Part shown: positions 37,981-46,719 of the stretch, piece by piece
Layout: each line of letters begins with the position of its first letter
Numbering within the stretch: position 1 is the stretch's first letter
Source: Shimia litoralis
GTDB taxonomy: Bacteria; Pseudomonadota; Alphaproteobacteria; Rhodobacterales; Rhodobacteraceae
Direction of reading: 5' to 3'
Length of the DNA stretch: 64,000 nucleotides
Assembly: GCF_005518135.1 (NCBI RefSeq)
Contig: NZ_SULI01000010.1
Location: 38,340 to 102,339 of the forward strand
Program-made: the position numbers and the translations under genes
The notes under the pieces: model-generated
The model's database searches: none
What the model was told of the DNA's origin: nothing
Seen by the model: the letters and a program-made list of their open reading frames with translations, nothing else

Positions 37981-38706
37981 ATGGGTTCAGAGACTGAGAA
38001 ACACACCGGTCCCCGTCACGTGGCGATCATTATGGATGGCAACGGACGCTGGGCGCAGGCGCGTGGGCGTCCGCGCCTTTTCGGGCATCACGCCGGTGCG
38101 CGCCGTGTGCGTGAAATCGTCGAGGCCTGCCCGGAAAATCACGTTAAGTACCTAACGATTTTCGCGTTTTCGACCGAAAACTGGAAGCGCACACAAATCG
38201 AAGTTTCTGGATTGATGAGCCTGTTTCGGCGCTATATCTTTAAGGAAATGCAAGAGTTCGTCAAAAAGAACGTGCGGGTCCGGTTTATTGGTGACCGCGT
38301 CAAGCTGGACAAAAAGCTGCGCGGGCTGATGGATGAAGCCGAAGTTCTGACCGCGCATTGCACCGGTACAAACCTAACGATTGCCCTGAACTATGGGGGA
38401 CGCGACGAGGTCGCACGCGCCACAAAGCGGCTTGCGCAAGATGTGGCCAACGGGACGCTGTTGCCAGAAAATGTAGATGAAGAAACCCTGCCTAAGTATC
38501 TGGATACACATGTTTTACCTGATCCGGATCTGGTAATTAGAACCAGTGGTGAAGCGCGTATTTCCAATTTCTTGCTGTGGCAATCCGCCTATGCCGAATA
38601 CGAATTCATAGAGACCCTATGGCCGGACTTTTCTGCAGAAGTGTTCCATGAACTGGTGTCCTCTTTTGGATCCAAAGATCGTCGGTTCGGGGGGGTAAAA
38701 CCATGA
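37981..38706 (+). CDS. uppS: Undecaprenyl diphosphate synthase (cis-prenyltransferase)
   Basis: Makes the C55 carrier lipid for peptidoglycan and O-antigen by adding isoprene units to farnesyl diphosphate. 241 residues: catalytic Asp in IMDGNGRWAQARG near residue 18, HHAGARRVREIVE, FAFSTENWKR, and RTSGEARISNFLLWQSAYAE at the end. GGGG with a 24-nt gap from frr. Its stop overlaps cdsA by 4 nt. Confidence 0.96.
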   Translation: MGSETEKHTGPRHVAIIMDGNGRWAQARGRPRLFGHHAGARRVREIVEACPENHVKYLTIFAFSTENWKRTQIEVSGLMSLFRRYIFKEMQEFVKKNVRVRFIGDRVKLDKKLRGLMDEAEVLTAHCTGTNLTIALNYGGRDEVARATKRLAQDVANGTLLPENVDEETLPKYLDTHVLPDPDLVIRTSGEARISNFLLWQSAYAEYEFIETLWPDFSAEVFHELVSSFGSKDRRFGGVKP

Positions 38707-39479
38707 ACGCATCTTCAGGAAAGTGGGGCGATTTACCGGCGCGTGTCGGCTCTGCGGCTGTCATGGCTCTGGTTGGAATTCTGGCCGTTTGGCTTGGCGG
38801 CGCATGGTTTTTTGCGCTTGTGGCCTTGGTGGGCGGTGGAATGGTCTGGGAACTGACCCGCATGATGGCGCCCGATCGGCCAGCCCTGCATATCCCGATG
38901 GGTGCCTTGGCTGGGTTTGCGATTTATATTGCGACATTGTTACCTGGTCAGGCCGTGCTACCGGTTTTGATTGCACCGGCCATTGTGGGGGCGACGCAAC
39001 TCTCAAAAGATCGGATGATCTATGCCGCATATGTTGCGGCTCTTATGCTGGCGTGTTTTGGATTGATCGTATTGCGCGATGTGCGCGGCATTCAATGGAT
39101 TCTCTGGCTGGTTCTGGTCGTGATTGCGACGGATGTCGCAGGGTATTTCGTCGGGCGTGTGGTTGGCGGGCCGAAATTCTGGCCAAAGGTGTCGCCTAAG
39201 AAAACATGGTCTGGCACAATTGGTGGCTGGGTTGTTGCGGCTCTTGTCGGGGCGTATTTCGGTGGACCCATGCTGGTTATGATGAGTGTTCTGACAGCGT
39301 TCGCCTCGCAAATGGGGGATGCCGCAGAAAGCGCCATCAAGCGCCGCACCGGAATCAAAGACAGTTCGAATTTGATCCCCGGACATGGGGGATTATTGGA
39401 TCGGTTTGATGGCATGATGGGGGCTGCATTGTTGGTGCTGATTTTCGGCGTGGTTGTGGGCCTTCCTGCGGGGCATTGA
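38703..39479 (+). CDS. cdsA: Phosphatidate cytidylyltransferase
   Basis: Makes CDP-diacylglycerol, precursor of all phospholipids, at the inner membrane. 258 residues with about six to eight helices. The CDS signature occupies the C-terminal part: SPKKTWSGTIGG at about 165-176, GDAAESAIKRR and GHGGLLDRFDGMMGA at about 222-236. The ATG overlaps the uppS stop (ATGA) and the TGA stop overlaps the dxr ATG by one base. Confidence 0.95.
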   Translation: MNASSGKWGDLPARVGSAAVMALVGILAVWLGGAWFFALVALVGGGMVWELTRMMAPDRPALHIPMGALAGFAIYIATLLPGQAVLPVLIAPAIVGATQLSKDRMIYAAYVAALMLACFGLIVLRDVRGIQWILWLVLVVIATDVAGYFVGRVVGGPKFWPKVSPKKTWSGTIGGWVVAALVGAYFGGPMLVMMSVLTAFASQMGDAAESAIKRRTGIKDSSNLIPGHGGLLDRFDGMMGAALLVLIFGVVVGLPAGH

Positions 39480-40648
39480 TGAGACAGGTTTCAATTTTTG
39501 GTGCGACGGGGTCGATTGGGCAAAATACAATTGATCTGATTGCGCGTGATCCCGATGCGTATGACGTGGTGGCTTTGACGGGCGGGCGCAATATTGCGCA
39601 GTTGGCGAAAGATGCGCGGGCGCTCAAGGCGGATGTCGCGGTGACGGCCCATCCAGAATTGTTGGGCGATCTGCGCGACGCGCTGGCGGGCAGCGAGGTC
39701 GCGGTGGCCGCAGGGGCGCAGGCGATTGAAGACGCTGCCGCGCGGCCAAGTGATTGGGTGATGTCGGCCATCGTTGGTGCGGCCGGACTTGCGCCAGGGC
39801 TTCGGGCGCTTGAGCAGGGCGCGACATTGGCTTTGGCAAACAAGGAATCCTTGGTGACGGCAGGGCCACTGATCATGCAAACCGCGCGGGATCACAATGC
39901 GCGCATTTTGCCCGTCGACAGTGAGCATTCGGCGATTTTTCAAGGATTGGTGGGCGAAGATTTTGATGCTGTCGAGCGCATTATCATCACCGCAAGCGGA
40001 GGCGCCTTTCGCGACTGGAGCCTTGAAGATATGGCGCACGCCACGCCGGCTCAGGCGTCAAGCCATCCCAATTGGAACATGGGCCAGCGCATCACAATTG
40101 ACAGTGCGTCAATGTTTAACAAAGCGCTTGAGGTGATTGAAACCAAAGAATTCTTTGGATGTCCGCATGACATGATCGAAGTGTTGGTGCATCCGGAATC
40201 TATGGTACATGCGTTGGTTGGCTTTACGGACGGCGCGTTGATGGCGCATGTGGGACCACCCGATATGCGCCATGCCATCGGCTATGCCTTGCATTGGCCA
40301 GAGCGGCGCACCCTTCCGGTCGAACGGCTGGACCTTGCCAAGCTTGGGCAACTGACGTTTCGGGATCCTGACATGACACGTTATCCTGCGCTGCGTTTGG
40401 CGCACGAGGTTCTCGCCATGGGCGGGCACAGCGGTGCTGCGTTTAATGCGGCCAAAGAATGCGCCTTGGACGGGTTTCTGGATGGGCGCATCGGATTCTT
40501 GCAGATGGCCGAAGTCGTCGAAGAGGTGCTCGCGCAAATGTCATCGGATGCCTGCCTCATTAATGACGAAATGACACTTGATACCGTGTCGAAAACGGAC
40601 CATCTCGCACGCAAGTGCGCCGATGCCATCATGGCAACGCGACAATAA
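39479..40648 (+). CDS. dxr: 1-deoxy-D-xylulose 5-phosphate reductoisomerase
   Basis: First committed step of the MEP isoprenoid pathway, NADPH-dependent; target of fosmidomycin. 389 residues: nucleotide motif FGATGSIGQNT at about 6-16, NKESLV near 122, PVDSEHSAIFQ with metal ligands and ITASGGAFRDW. I use ATG 39479, overlapping the cdsA stop as TGATG, rather than the TTG three bases earlier. Together with uppS downstream of FPP it supplies carrier lipid. Confidence 0.96.
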   Translation: MRQVSIFGATGSIGQNTIDLIARDPDAYDVVALTGGRNIAQLAKDARALKADVAVTAHPELLGDLRDALAGSEVAVAAGAQAIEDAAARPSDWVMSAIVGAAGLAPGLRALEQGATLALANKESLVTAGPLIMQTARDHNARILPVDSEHSAIFQGLVGEDFDAVERIIITASGGAFRDWSLEDMAHATPAQASSHPNWNMGQRITIDSASMFNKALEVIETKEFFGCPHDMIEVLVHPESMVHALVGFTDGALMAHVGPPDMRHAIGYALHWPERRTLPVERLDLAKLGQLTFRDPDMTRYPALRLAHEVLAMGGHSGAAFNAAKECALDGFLDGRIGFLQMAEVVEEVLAQMSSDACLINDEMTLDTVSKTDHLARKCADAIMATRQ

Positions 40649-40660
40649 ATAGGACGACAC

Positions 40661-42007
40661 GTGGATATTTTGAGTTTGATTTCGGGCTTTGGCAGCACGT
40701 TTTGGGTTGTGATGGCATTTATTGTTGCGCTTTCGGTGATCGTCGCGATCCACGAATACGGGCACTATATTGTTGGGCGATGGACCGGAATTGGGGCTGA
40801 TGTCTTTTCCTTGGGCTTTGGTCCGGTGTTGTGGTCGCGCTATGACAAGCGGGGCACGAAATGGCAAATCGCGGCGTTTCCACTGGGCGGCTATGTAAAG
40901 TTCAAAGGCGATGCGAACGCGGCCAGCGGCAAAGACGGCGAGGCCATGGATGAAATGAGCGATGCCGAGCGTCGTCAAACCATGCATGGTGCGCCTTTGT
41001 GGGCACGCACGCTGACAGTGCTGGCGGGGCCTGTGTTCAATTTCATTCTGTCCATCTTGGTGTTCGGTGCGATCTTTTTGTCGCGCGGCCAAATCGGAGA
41101 TACCCTGATTGTGGGCGATCTGCGTGATCTGCCGCCGCCTGCATACACATTACAAGAAGGTGATGAGGTCACTGCGATTTCGGGTCAAGCCGTGCCGGGG
41201 TTCGATGAGCCTGAAAAATTTGAAGCGTTCACCACAGCGCTGCCTATTCAGAAGTCACTGTCTTATGATGTGCTGCGTCACGGCCAAGCAGTCGAGGCCA
41301 CAGGTCCGTATCTGTATCCACCCATTGTGTTGCATCTTGCGCCCCAATCTGCGGCGTATACTGCGGGCTTGGAACAGGGGGATGTCATCACAGCTGTGAA
41401 TGGCACCGCGATTCAAGGGTTTTCCGAGTTGAAAGCCGAAATTGAAGGCGGTGCGGGCGCAACTGTGCTTTTGACGGTATGGCGGGCAGGGGCCACGCAC
41501 GAGTTTTCTTTGACACCGCGACGTGTGGATGAACCGCAACCTGATGGCGGGTTCAAGACCCATTGGCGCATCGGAATCGGCGGAGGATTGGCATTTGATC
41601 CTGCAACCCAAAGCATAGGCGCTGGCGATGCCCTCTGGGGCGGAGTACGTCAGACGGGCACCATTATTCGCGGGTCGATTTCCGGCCTGTATCATATGAT
41701 CACAGGCGCGATCAGCACCTGCAACTTGTCTGGCCCGGTTGGCATTGCGCAAACGTCTGGTGCCATGGCCAGTCAAGGCGCCCAGAGCTTTATCTGGTTC
41801 ATTGCGGTACTTTCTGCAGCCATTGGTATGTTGAACCTGTTCCCCATCCCGATGTTGGACGGTGGGCATCTGGTATTTTATGCCTATGAAGCGATTGCAG
41901 GGCGCCCACCGCGTGATGGTGTTGTGCGGGTGCTTATGACCATTGGCTTGGTAATTGTGCTTGGGATGATGACCTTTGGTCTGACCAACGATCTGTTTTG
42001 CCCATAA
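40661..42007 (+). CDS. rseP: Site-2 intramembrane protease RseP
   Basis: Membrane zinc protease that cuts anti-sigma factors and leftover signal peptides. 448 residues: zinc site HEYGH at 31-35 in the first transmembrane helix, two PDZ domains (about 125-210 and 220-290, with GLEQGDVITAVNGTAI), and the third metal ligand in NLFPIPMLDGGHL near 397. GTG start with AGGACGAC upstream. Placed between dxr and bamA, linking envelope stress signalling with outer-membrane assembly. Confidence 0.95.
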   Translation: MDILSLISGFGSTFWVVMAFIVALSVIVAIHEYGHYIVGRWTGIGADVFSLGFGPVLWSRYDKRGTKWQIAAFPLGGYVKFKGDANAASGKDGEAMDEMSDAERRQTMHGAPLWARTLTVLAGPVFNFILSILVFGAIFLSRGQIGDTLIVGDLRDLPPPAYTLQEGDEVTAISGQAVPGFDEPEKFEAFTTALPIQKSLSYDVLRHGQAVEATGPYLYPPIVLHLAPQSAAYTAGLEQGDVITAVNGTAIQGFSELKAEIEGGAGATVLLTVWRAGATHEFSLTPRRVDEPQPDGGFKTHWRIGIGGGLAFDPATQSIGAGDALWGGVRQTGTIIRGSISGLYHMITGAISTCNLSGPVGIAQTSGAMASQGAQSFIWFIAVLSAAIGMLNLFPIPMLDGGHLVFYAYEAIAGRPPRDGVVRVLMTIGLVIVLGMMTFGLTNDLFCP

Positions 42008-42131
42008 GCGTATCGTGATCCGCATAGACCTGCGGCGATTGTCGCAGGTCGGTCATGCCCTTGCCCCATTCCCGCCCCATTCTGTCAATAGGGTTGGGGC
42101 ATAGGACCAAGACCAAACAAGGGTTAAGACC

Positions 42132-42266
42132 ATGCAAACCATTCATCAGGGCTATCGCGCTATCGGATTGCTGATCGACATCAACTGGGACAGATTGTTG
42201 TTTCTTGCAGCGATTGTATCTGGCTTGATGCTTGCGGCCTATCTTGGGTCTTTGGGCCACTTTTAA
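42132..42266 (+). CDS. Small single-span membrane protein (44 residues)
   Basis: Frame MQTIHQGYRAIGLLIDINWDR then a hydrophobic helix at about residues 22-41 (LLFLAAIVSGLMLAAYLG) and a stop. The N-terminal part is amphipathic and soluble. It lies in the 452-nt space between rseP and bamA, after a stable 8-bp hairpin (42027-42050) and before two DnaA-box-like sites. GGGTTAAG precedes the ATG. Similar short proteins occur in relatives as far as I recall. Function unknown. Confidence 0.65.
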   Translation: MQTIHQGYRAIGLLIDINWDRLLFLAAIVSGLMLAAYLGSLGHF

Positions 42267-42335
42267 GCGGTCTCCCCAGTAGAAGCATCTGATTTCGCGG
42301 CGCATTTTTGTGTGTCGCGCGCAATATTGTTGGCC

Positions 42336-42356
42336 TGTGGATAGTGCTGTGGATAA
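42336..42356 (-). promoter_or_regulatory. Two tandem DnaA-box-like sites upstream of bamA
   Basis: TGTGGATAA at 42348-42356 is the exact complement of the DnaA box TTATCCACA; TGTGGATAG at 42336-42344 differs at one position. Same orientation, start-to-start distance 12 nt, 104 nt before the bamA ATG. Possible DnaA-linked control of bamA. Confidence 0.45.
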
Positions 42357-42459
42357 CTCACTTCATTGTTAATCTTGTCGGTGCGGCTTTTGCCATTTTG
42401 ACATCGGGGGCCTGACCCGCTAGTGACGACCCAACCGGGATGTCTTGCAGGATTTGGGA

Positions 42460-44811
42460 ATGACCAAACAAAAAAGAGCGGTGACACGGGTGCAGGCCCA
42501 GGAAACCACCAAATTAACACAGCGTAGTTTCGCTATTTTTCTATTAATTTCAGCGCTTTTGCTTGCCCTGCCAGGTATTGCTTTGGCGCAGAACTATCAA
42601 TTCAATACAATCAATGTTGAGGGAAACCAGCGGATCGAATCTGCTGCGGTCCTCAACTATGCGGGAATCAAAAAGGGCCAGACGGTCAGCGCAGGCGATT
42701 TGAATGGCGCGTATCAGCGCATTTTGGCCAGCGGCTTGTTTGAAACTGTGGAAATCACACCGTCGGGGACGTCTTTGAAAATCAAAGTCGAAGAATTTCC
42801 CACGATCAACTTGATCCGGTTTGAAGGCAACGCACGTCTTAAGGATGATGCGCTCGCAGGGATGATCCAATCCCAGTCCAGACATGTTTTGAACCCGTCC
42901 ATTGCAGAGCGCGATGCGGCCAATATTGCCGAGGCGTATTCCTTGCAGGGGCGTATGGCTGCACGTGTGACCCCACGTGTGATCCGTCGCAGTGAAAACC
43001 GCGCTGACCTTGTATTCGAAATTTTTGAAGGTGGCGTCACCGAGATTGAACGTGTCAGCTTTGTCGGAAACAAAGAGTTTTCGGATCGCCGTTTGCGCCG
43101 TGTTCTCGGCACAAAACAAGCCGGACTTTTGCGCGGGTTGATCAAGCAGGACACTTTCGTGACCGACCGTGTCGAGTTTGATAAGCAAGTGTTGCGTGAT
43201 TTTTACCTGTCACGTGGATTTGTTGACTTTCGAACCACCGGCGTAAACGCGGAACTGGCCCGCGAACGTGACGGATATTTTGTCACCTTCAATATCCAGG
43301 AAGGTCAGCAATTCAAATTCGGAAAAATCTCTGCTGTGAGCGAAGTCAAAGGTGCGGTCGCGTCCGAATATCTGGACGCACTCAAGATCAAACCTGGCGT
43401 GGTATATTCCCCGCTGCTGATCGAAAGCTCGATTGCGCGTCTTGAGCGGTTGGCGCTTAAGCAAGGTCTCGATTTTGTCCGCGTCGATCCACGGATCACG
43501 CGCAATGAACGCGATCTTTCGCTTGACATCGAATTTGCGATCGTGCGTGGACCGCGCATTTTTGTGGAACGTATTGATGTCGAGGGTAACACGGCGACGC
43601 TTGACCGCGTGATCCGTCAACAATTCCGCATTGTAGAAGGTGACCCGTTTAACCCGCGTGAAATCCGCGAGAGTGCCGAGCGTATCCGCGCCTTGGGCTT
43701 CTTTGAGAACGCCGAAGTGAATGCGCGTGAGGGGTCGTCACCCGATCAGGTTGTTGTGGATGTCGATGTTGTCGAGAAACCCACTGGGTCACTGTCGTTT
43801 GGTGGTACATATTCAACCAACGACGGTATCGGCATCATCGTTAAGTTTTCCGAGAATAACTTTCTTGGTCGCGGCCAGAAACTGTCGCTGTCGTTCGCGA
43901 CTGCGTCCGAGCTGGATGACTATGCCTTTACTTTTGTCGAGCCGTTCTTGCTGGGTCGGGATTTGGCATTCGGTTTGGTGCTGCGGTATCAAGAAGCCGA
44001 ACCTGATCAGGTCCGCTTTAGCAACACAGTTGGGGAATTTTCGCCTTCGCTGTCATTCCCAGTCAGCGAGTTTGGCAATCTGACCTTGAAGTACACCGGT
44101 AAGAACGAAAAGCTTCAGATCGCAGCCTCGCAAGCCATTCCAGGATCAATTATTGACTCGGAAGCGGCCACTGGCGACATTTGGAAAAGCTCTCTGGGGT
44201 ATAGCTATCGCTATGACACACGCGATCGCGGTCTTGATCCAAATAGCGGTGTTCTGCTTGAGTTTGGCCAAGACTTCGGCGGGTTGGGCGGCGACTATGA
44301 GTTCATCCAGACTACTGCCAAAGCTGTCGCGCAAACCCGAGTCTATCACGAAGAGATCACGTTGCGCGCTGTGTTTGAAGGTGGCGCGCTTTACTCGCCA
44401 AACCGAGACAGCCGTATCACCGACCGTTTTGTGTTGAACTCGCAAAAAATGCGTGGCTTTGAACCGTTTGGGATCGGCCCACGTGAACGCGGTGTGACAG
44501 CAACCCAAGACGATGCGTTGGGTGGTAACTATTTTGCGGTCGCACGCTTTGAAGCAGAGTTTCCTTTGGGCTTGCCCGAAGAATACGGGATCAATGGTGG
44601 CGTATTCTATGATGTTGGCTCTTTGTGGGGGCTGGATAACTCATCCGCGAATGTGCTGTACGAAGACTTTAGTCTGCGTCACGTGATCGGTGTTTCCTTG
44701 TTCTGGGATACGCCTATCGGTCCGCTTCGTTTCAACTTTACCAAGGCTCTGAGAAAAGAGACTTATGACGTTGAACAGAACTTTGACTTTACTATCAGCG
44801 CGCAGTTCTAG
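42460..44811 (+). CDS. bamA: Outer membrane protein assembly factor BamA
   Basis: Central Omp85 protein that folds beta-barrels into the outer membrane. 783 residues: signal peptide (cleaved after GIALAQ), five POTRA domains (about 45-440; FNTINVEGNQRIES opens POTRA 1) and a 16-strand barrel whose lid motif is seen near LNSQKMRGFEPFGIGPRE. It ends in QF, the expected C-terminal aromatic. ATG 42460 lies 9 nt after GGATTTGGGA; a TTG at 42445 is less likely. BamE is encoded at 12285. Confidence 0.97.
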   Translation: MTKQKRAVTRVQAQETTKLTQRSFAIFLLISALLLALPGIALAQNYQFNTINVEGNQRIESAAVLNYAGIKKGQTVSAGDLNGAYQRILASGLFETVEITPSGTSLKIKVEEFPTINLIRFEGNARLKDDALAGMIQSQSRHVLNPSIAERDAANIAEAYSLQGRMAARVTPRVIRRSENRADLVFEIFEGGVTEIERVSFVGNKEFSDRRLRRVLGTKQAGLLRGLIKQDTFVTDRVEFDKQVLRDFYLSRGFVDFRTTGVNAELARERDGYFVTFNIQEGQQFKFGKISAVSEVKGAVASEYLDALKIKPGVVYSPLLIESSIARLERLALKQGLDFVRVDPRITRNERDLSLDIEFAIVRGPRIFVERIDVEGNTATLDRVIRQQFRIVEGDPFNPREIRESAERIRALGFFENAEVNAREGSSPDQVVVDVDVVEKPTGSLSFGGTYSTNDGIGIIVKFSENNFLGRGQKLSLSFATASELDDYAFTFVEPFLLGRDLAFGLVLRYQEAEPDQVRFSNTVGEFSPSLSFPVSEFGNLTLKYTGKNEKLQIAASQAIPGSIIDSEAATGDIWKSSLGYSYRYDTRDRGLDPNSGVLLEFGQDFGGLGGDYEFIQTTAKAVAQTRVYHEEITLRAVFEGGALYSPNRDSRITDRFVLNSQKMRGFEPFGIGPRERGVTATQDDALGGNYFAVARFEAEFPLGLPEEYGINGGVFYDVGSLWGLDNSSANVLYEDFSLRHVIGVSLFWDTPIGPLRFNFTKALRKETYDVEQNFDFTISAQF

Positions 44812-44817
44812 GTGTCT

Positions 44818-45375
44818 ATGACGCGACAACTTCATATTTTGTTTGTGGTGCTGGCCAGTTTTCTGGTTAGCACCACAGTCGTTTCGCAAACGTCAGATGT
44901 GACAGTCTCTGCCATTCTTACGGTCGAGTCTGATCGCCTCTTTGCAGAATCCGAGTTCGGGTTGCGTGTGGGGCGTGAGATCGAAGCCGCCCAATCCATT
45001 CTGTTGGCGGAAAATCGCAAGATCGAAGCAGAGCTGACTGCGGAAGAAAAGGCGTTAACCGAGAAACGCAAACAGATGACGGCACAGGATTTTCGCGCTG
45101 TTGCGGATGCCTTTGATGTGCGCGTCCAAGATATCCGGCGCATCCAAGACACGAAGGCTGGCAAGATCGAACAGCTGCGCGACCAAGAACAGGTTGCTTT
45201 TGTCAATGCCACACGCCCCATCCTTGTCGAATTGATGCAAGATGCAGGGGCGTCTGTGATTATGGAACGTCGCACGGTTCTTGCGTCAAATGATGCAATT
45301 GATATTACGGATCGTGCTATTGCTCGGCTGAATTTGGCCATTGGCGATGGGGCCGGGCTTCGTCAAATCCCCTGA
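44818..45375 (+). CDS. OmpH/Skp family periplasmic chaperone
   Basis: Periplasmic holdase that carries unfolded outer-membrane proteins to BamA. About 185 residues: signal peptide to near residue 24 (VSQT), then charged helices of the Skp tentacle type (KIEAELTAEEKALTEKRKQM) and the base region (SVIMERRTVLASNDAIDITD). Start is ATG 44818 or the GTG at 44812, 6 nt earlier and directly after the bamA stop. The usual neighbour lpxD is not found after it. Confidence 0.88.
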   Translation: MTRQLHILFVVLASFLVSTTVVSQTSDVTVSAILTVESDRLFAESEFGLRVGREIEAAQSILLAENRKIEAELTAEEKALTEKRKQMTAQDFRAVADAFDVRVQDIRRIQDTKAGKIEQLRDQEQVAFVNATRPILVELMQDAGASVIMERRTVLASNDAIDITDRAIARLNLAIGDGAGLRQIP

Positions 45376-45447
45376 CTTGCTTGCCCAATTGGGCTGGGAT
45401 TGTTAGGGCTATCTTCAAGTACAACAGACACGTAGCAGGAGCGCCTG

Positions 45448-45912
45448 ATGTCCGAGACATTGCAGACAGCAGATATTCATCTGATCCAACGGATCATTCC
45501 GCATCGCTATCCGTTTCTATTGGTCGACAAAGTCATTGATATCGACGGGTATAAAACTGCGACGGGCATCAAGAATGTCACAATGAACGAACCGCATTTT
45601 CAGGGACACTTTCCTGGAAAGCCCATCATGCCCGGCGTCACAATTGCCGAAGCAATGGCGCAGACTGCGGCGGTGATGGTCGGAACGGCTTTGGATATGG
45701 CTGACAAGAATATGCTTGTCTATTTCATGTCCATCGACAAATGCAAATTCCGCCGCATGGTCGTGCCAGGAGATCGTTTGGAAATGCGATTGACGACTGT
45801 GCGCGGCAAGCCGGGCGCAAAGGTCTGGAAATTCAGTGGCGTTGCGTCTGTTGATGGCGAGATGGCCTGTGAAACCGAATTTACTGCCATGATGGATCTT
45901 CCCAAGGAGTAA
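45448..45912 (+). CDS. fabZ: 3-hydroxyacyl-ACP dehydratase FabZ
   Basis: Dehydrates 3-hydroxyacyl-ACP in fatty-acid elongation, a branch point with lipid A acyl chains. 154 residues, hot-dog fold: [11 protein letters not shown] near residue 18, catalytic His in [15 protein letters not shown] and Glu in [20 protein letters not shown] precedes the ATG by 3 nt. The lpxA start is 6 nt after its stop. Confidence 0.97.
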   Translation: MSETLQTADIHLIQRIIPHRYPFLLVDKVIDIDGYKTATGIKNVTMNEPHFQGHFPGKPIMPGVTIAEAMAQTAAVMVGTALDMADKNMLVYFMSIDKCKFRRMVVPGDRLEMRLTTVRGKPGAKVWKFSGVASVDGEMACETEFTAMMDLPKE

Positions 45913-45918
45913 GCCGAT

Positions 45919-46716
45919 ATGGCCATTTCTGATCAGGCCCGCATTCACCCTTCTGCAGTGATCGAAGACGGGGCCAAAATCGGTGCCGACTGTGTGATTG
46001 GGCCGTTCTGTGTGGTGGGTCCGCAGGTTGTCTTGCATGACCGCGTCGAACTAAAGTCGCATGTGGTGATCACAGGACAGACCGAGATCGGCGAAGACAC
46101 GGTTGTGTTTTCTTTTGCGGTGATTGGCGAAATTCCACAGGACAAGAAGTTCAACGGCGAGGCCTCTTTGCTGGTGATCGGCAAACGCAATCGAATCCGT
46201 GAACATGTCACGATGAACCCTGGCACCGAGGGCGGCGGCGGCGTCACCCGTGTGGGGGATGATTGTCTGTTTATGGCGGGATGCCACATCGCGCATGATG
46301 CCATTCTTGGAAATCGCGTGATTGTGGTGAACTCCTCTGCTGTGGCGGGACATTGCATCATCGAAGACGACGTGATCATCGGGGGCCTGTCTGGCATCCA
46401 CCAGTTTGTGCGCATCGGGCGCGGGGCCATCATTGGCGCTGTGTCGATGGTGACCAACGATGTGATTCCTTTTGGGTTGGTGCAGGGGCCACGCGGGCAA
46501 CTGGATGGTCTTAATCTTGTCGGTCTCAAGCGCCGTGGCGTGGACCGGTCTGATATCACCGCATTGCGCGCGGCGTTCCAGATGCTCGCACAGGGCGAGG
46601 GCGCATTTCAGGAGCGTGCACGTCGCATGGGCGAAGAATTCGACAGCGACTATGTGCAAGAGATTGTGAAATTTGTAACGGGCGAAACGGATCGTTCGTT
46701 CTTGACACCGGGCTGA
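45919..46716 (+). CDS. lpxA: UDP-N-acetylglucosamine 3-O-acyltransferase
   Basis: First step of lipid A synthesis: transfers a 3-hydroxyacyl chain from ACP to UDP-GlcNAc. 265 residues: left-handed beta helix of hexapeptide repeats (about 7-190, for example IHPSAVIEDGAKIG), catalytic His in CHIAHDAILGN near 120, and a helical C-terminal domain. It sits between fabZ and lpxI, spacing 6 and 3 nt. Confidence 0.97.
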   Translation: MAISDQARIHPSAVIEDGAKIGADCVIGPFCVVGPQVVLHDRVELKSHVVITGQTEIGEDTVVFSFAVIGEIPQDKKFNGEASLLVIGKRNRIREHVTMNPGTEGGGGVTRVGDDCLFMAGCHIAHDAILGNRVIVVNSSAVAGHCIIEDDVIIGGLSGIHQFVRIGRGAIIGAVSMVTNDVIPFGLVQGPRGQLDGLNLVGLKRRGVDRSDITALRAAFQMLAQGEGAFQERARRMGEEFDSDYVQEIVKFVTGETDRSFLTPG

Positions 46717-46719
46717 CCC

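Noticed and set aside
42336..42356. Replication origin suggested by DnaA boxes
   Set aside because: Only two boxes, no AT-rich unwinding region and none of the usual origin neighbours (dnaA, gidA, parAB, hemE).
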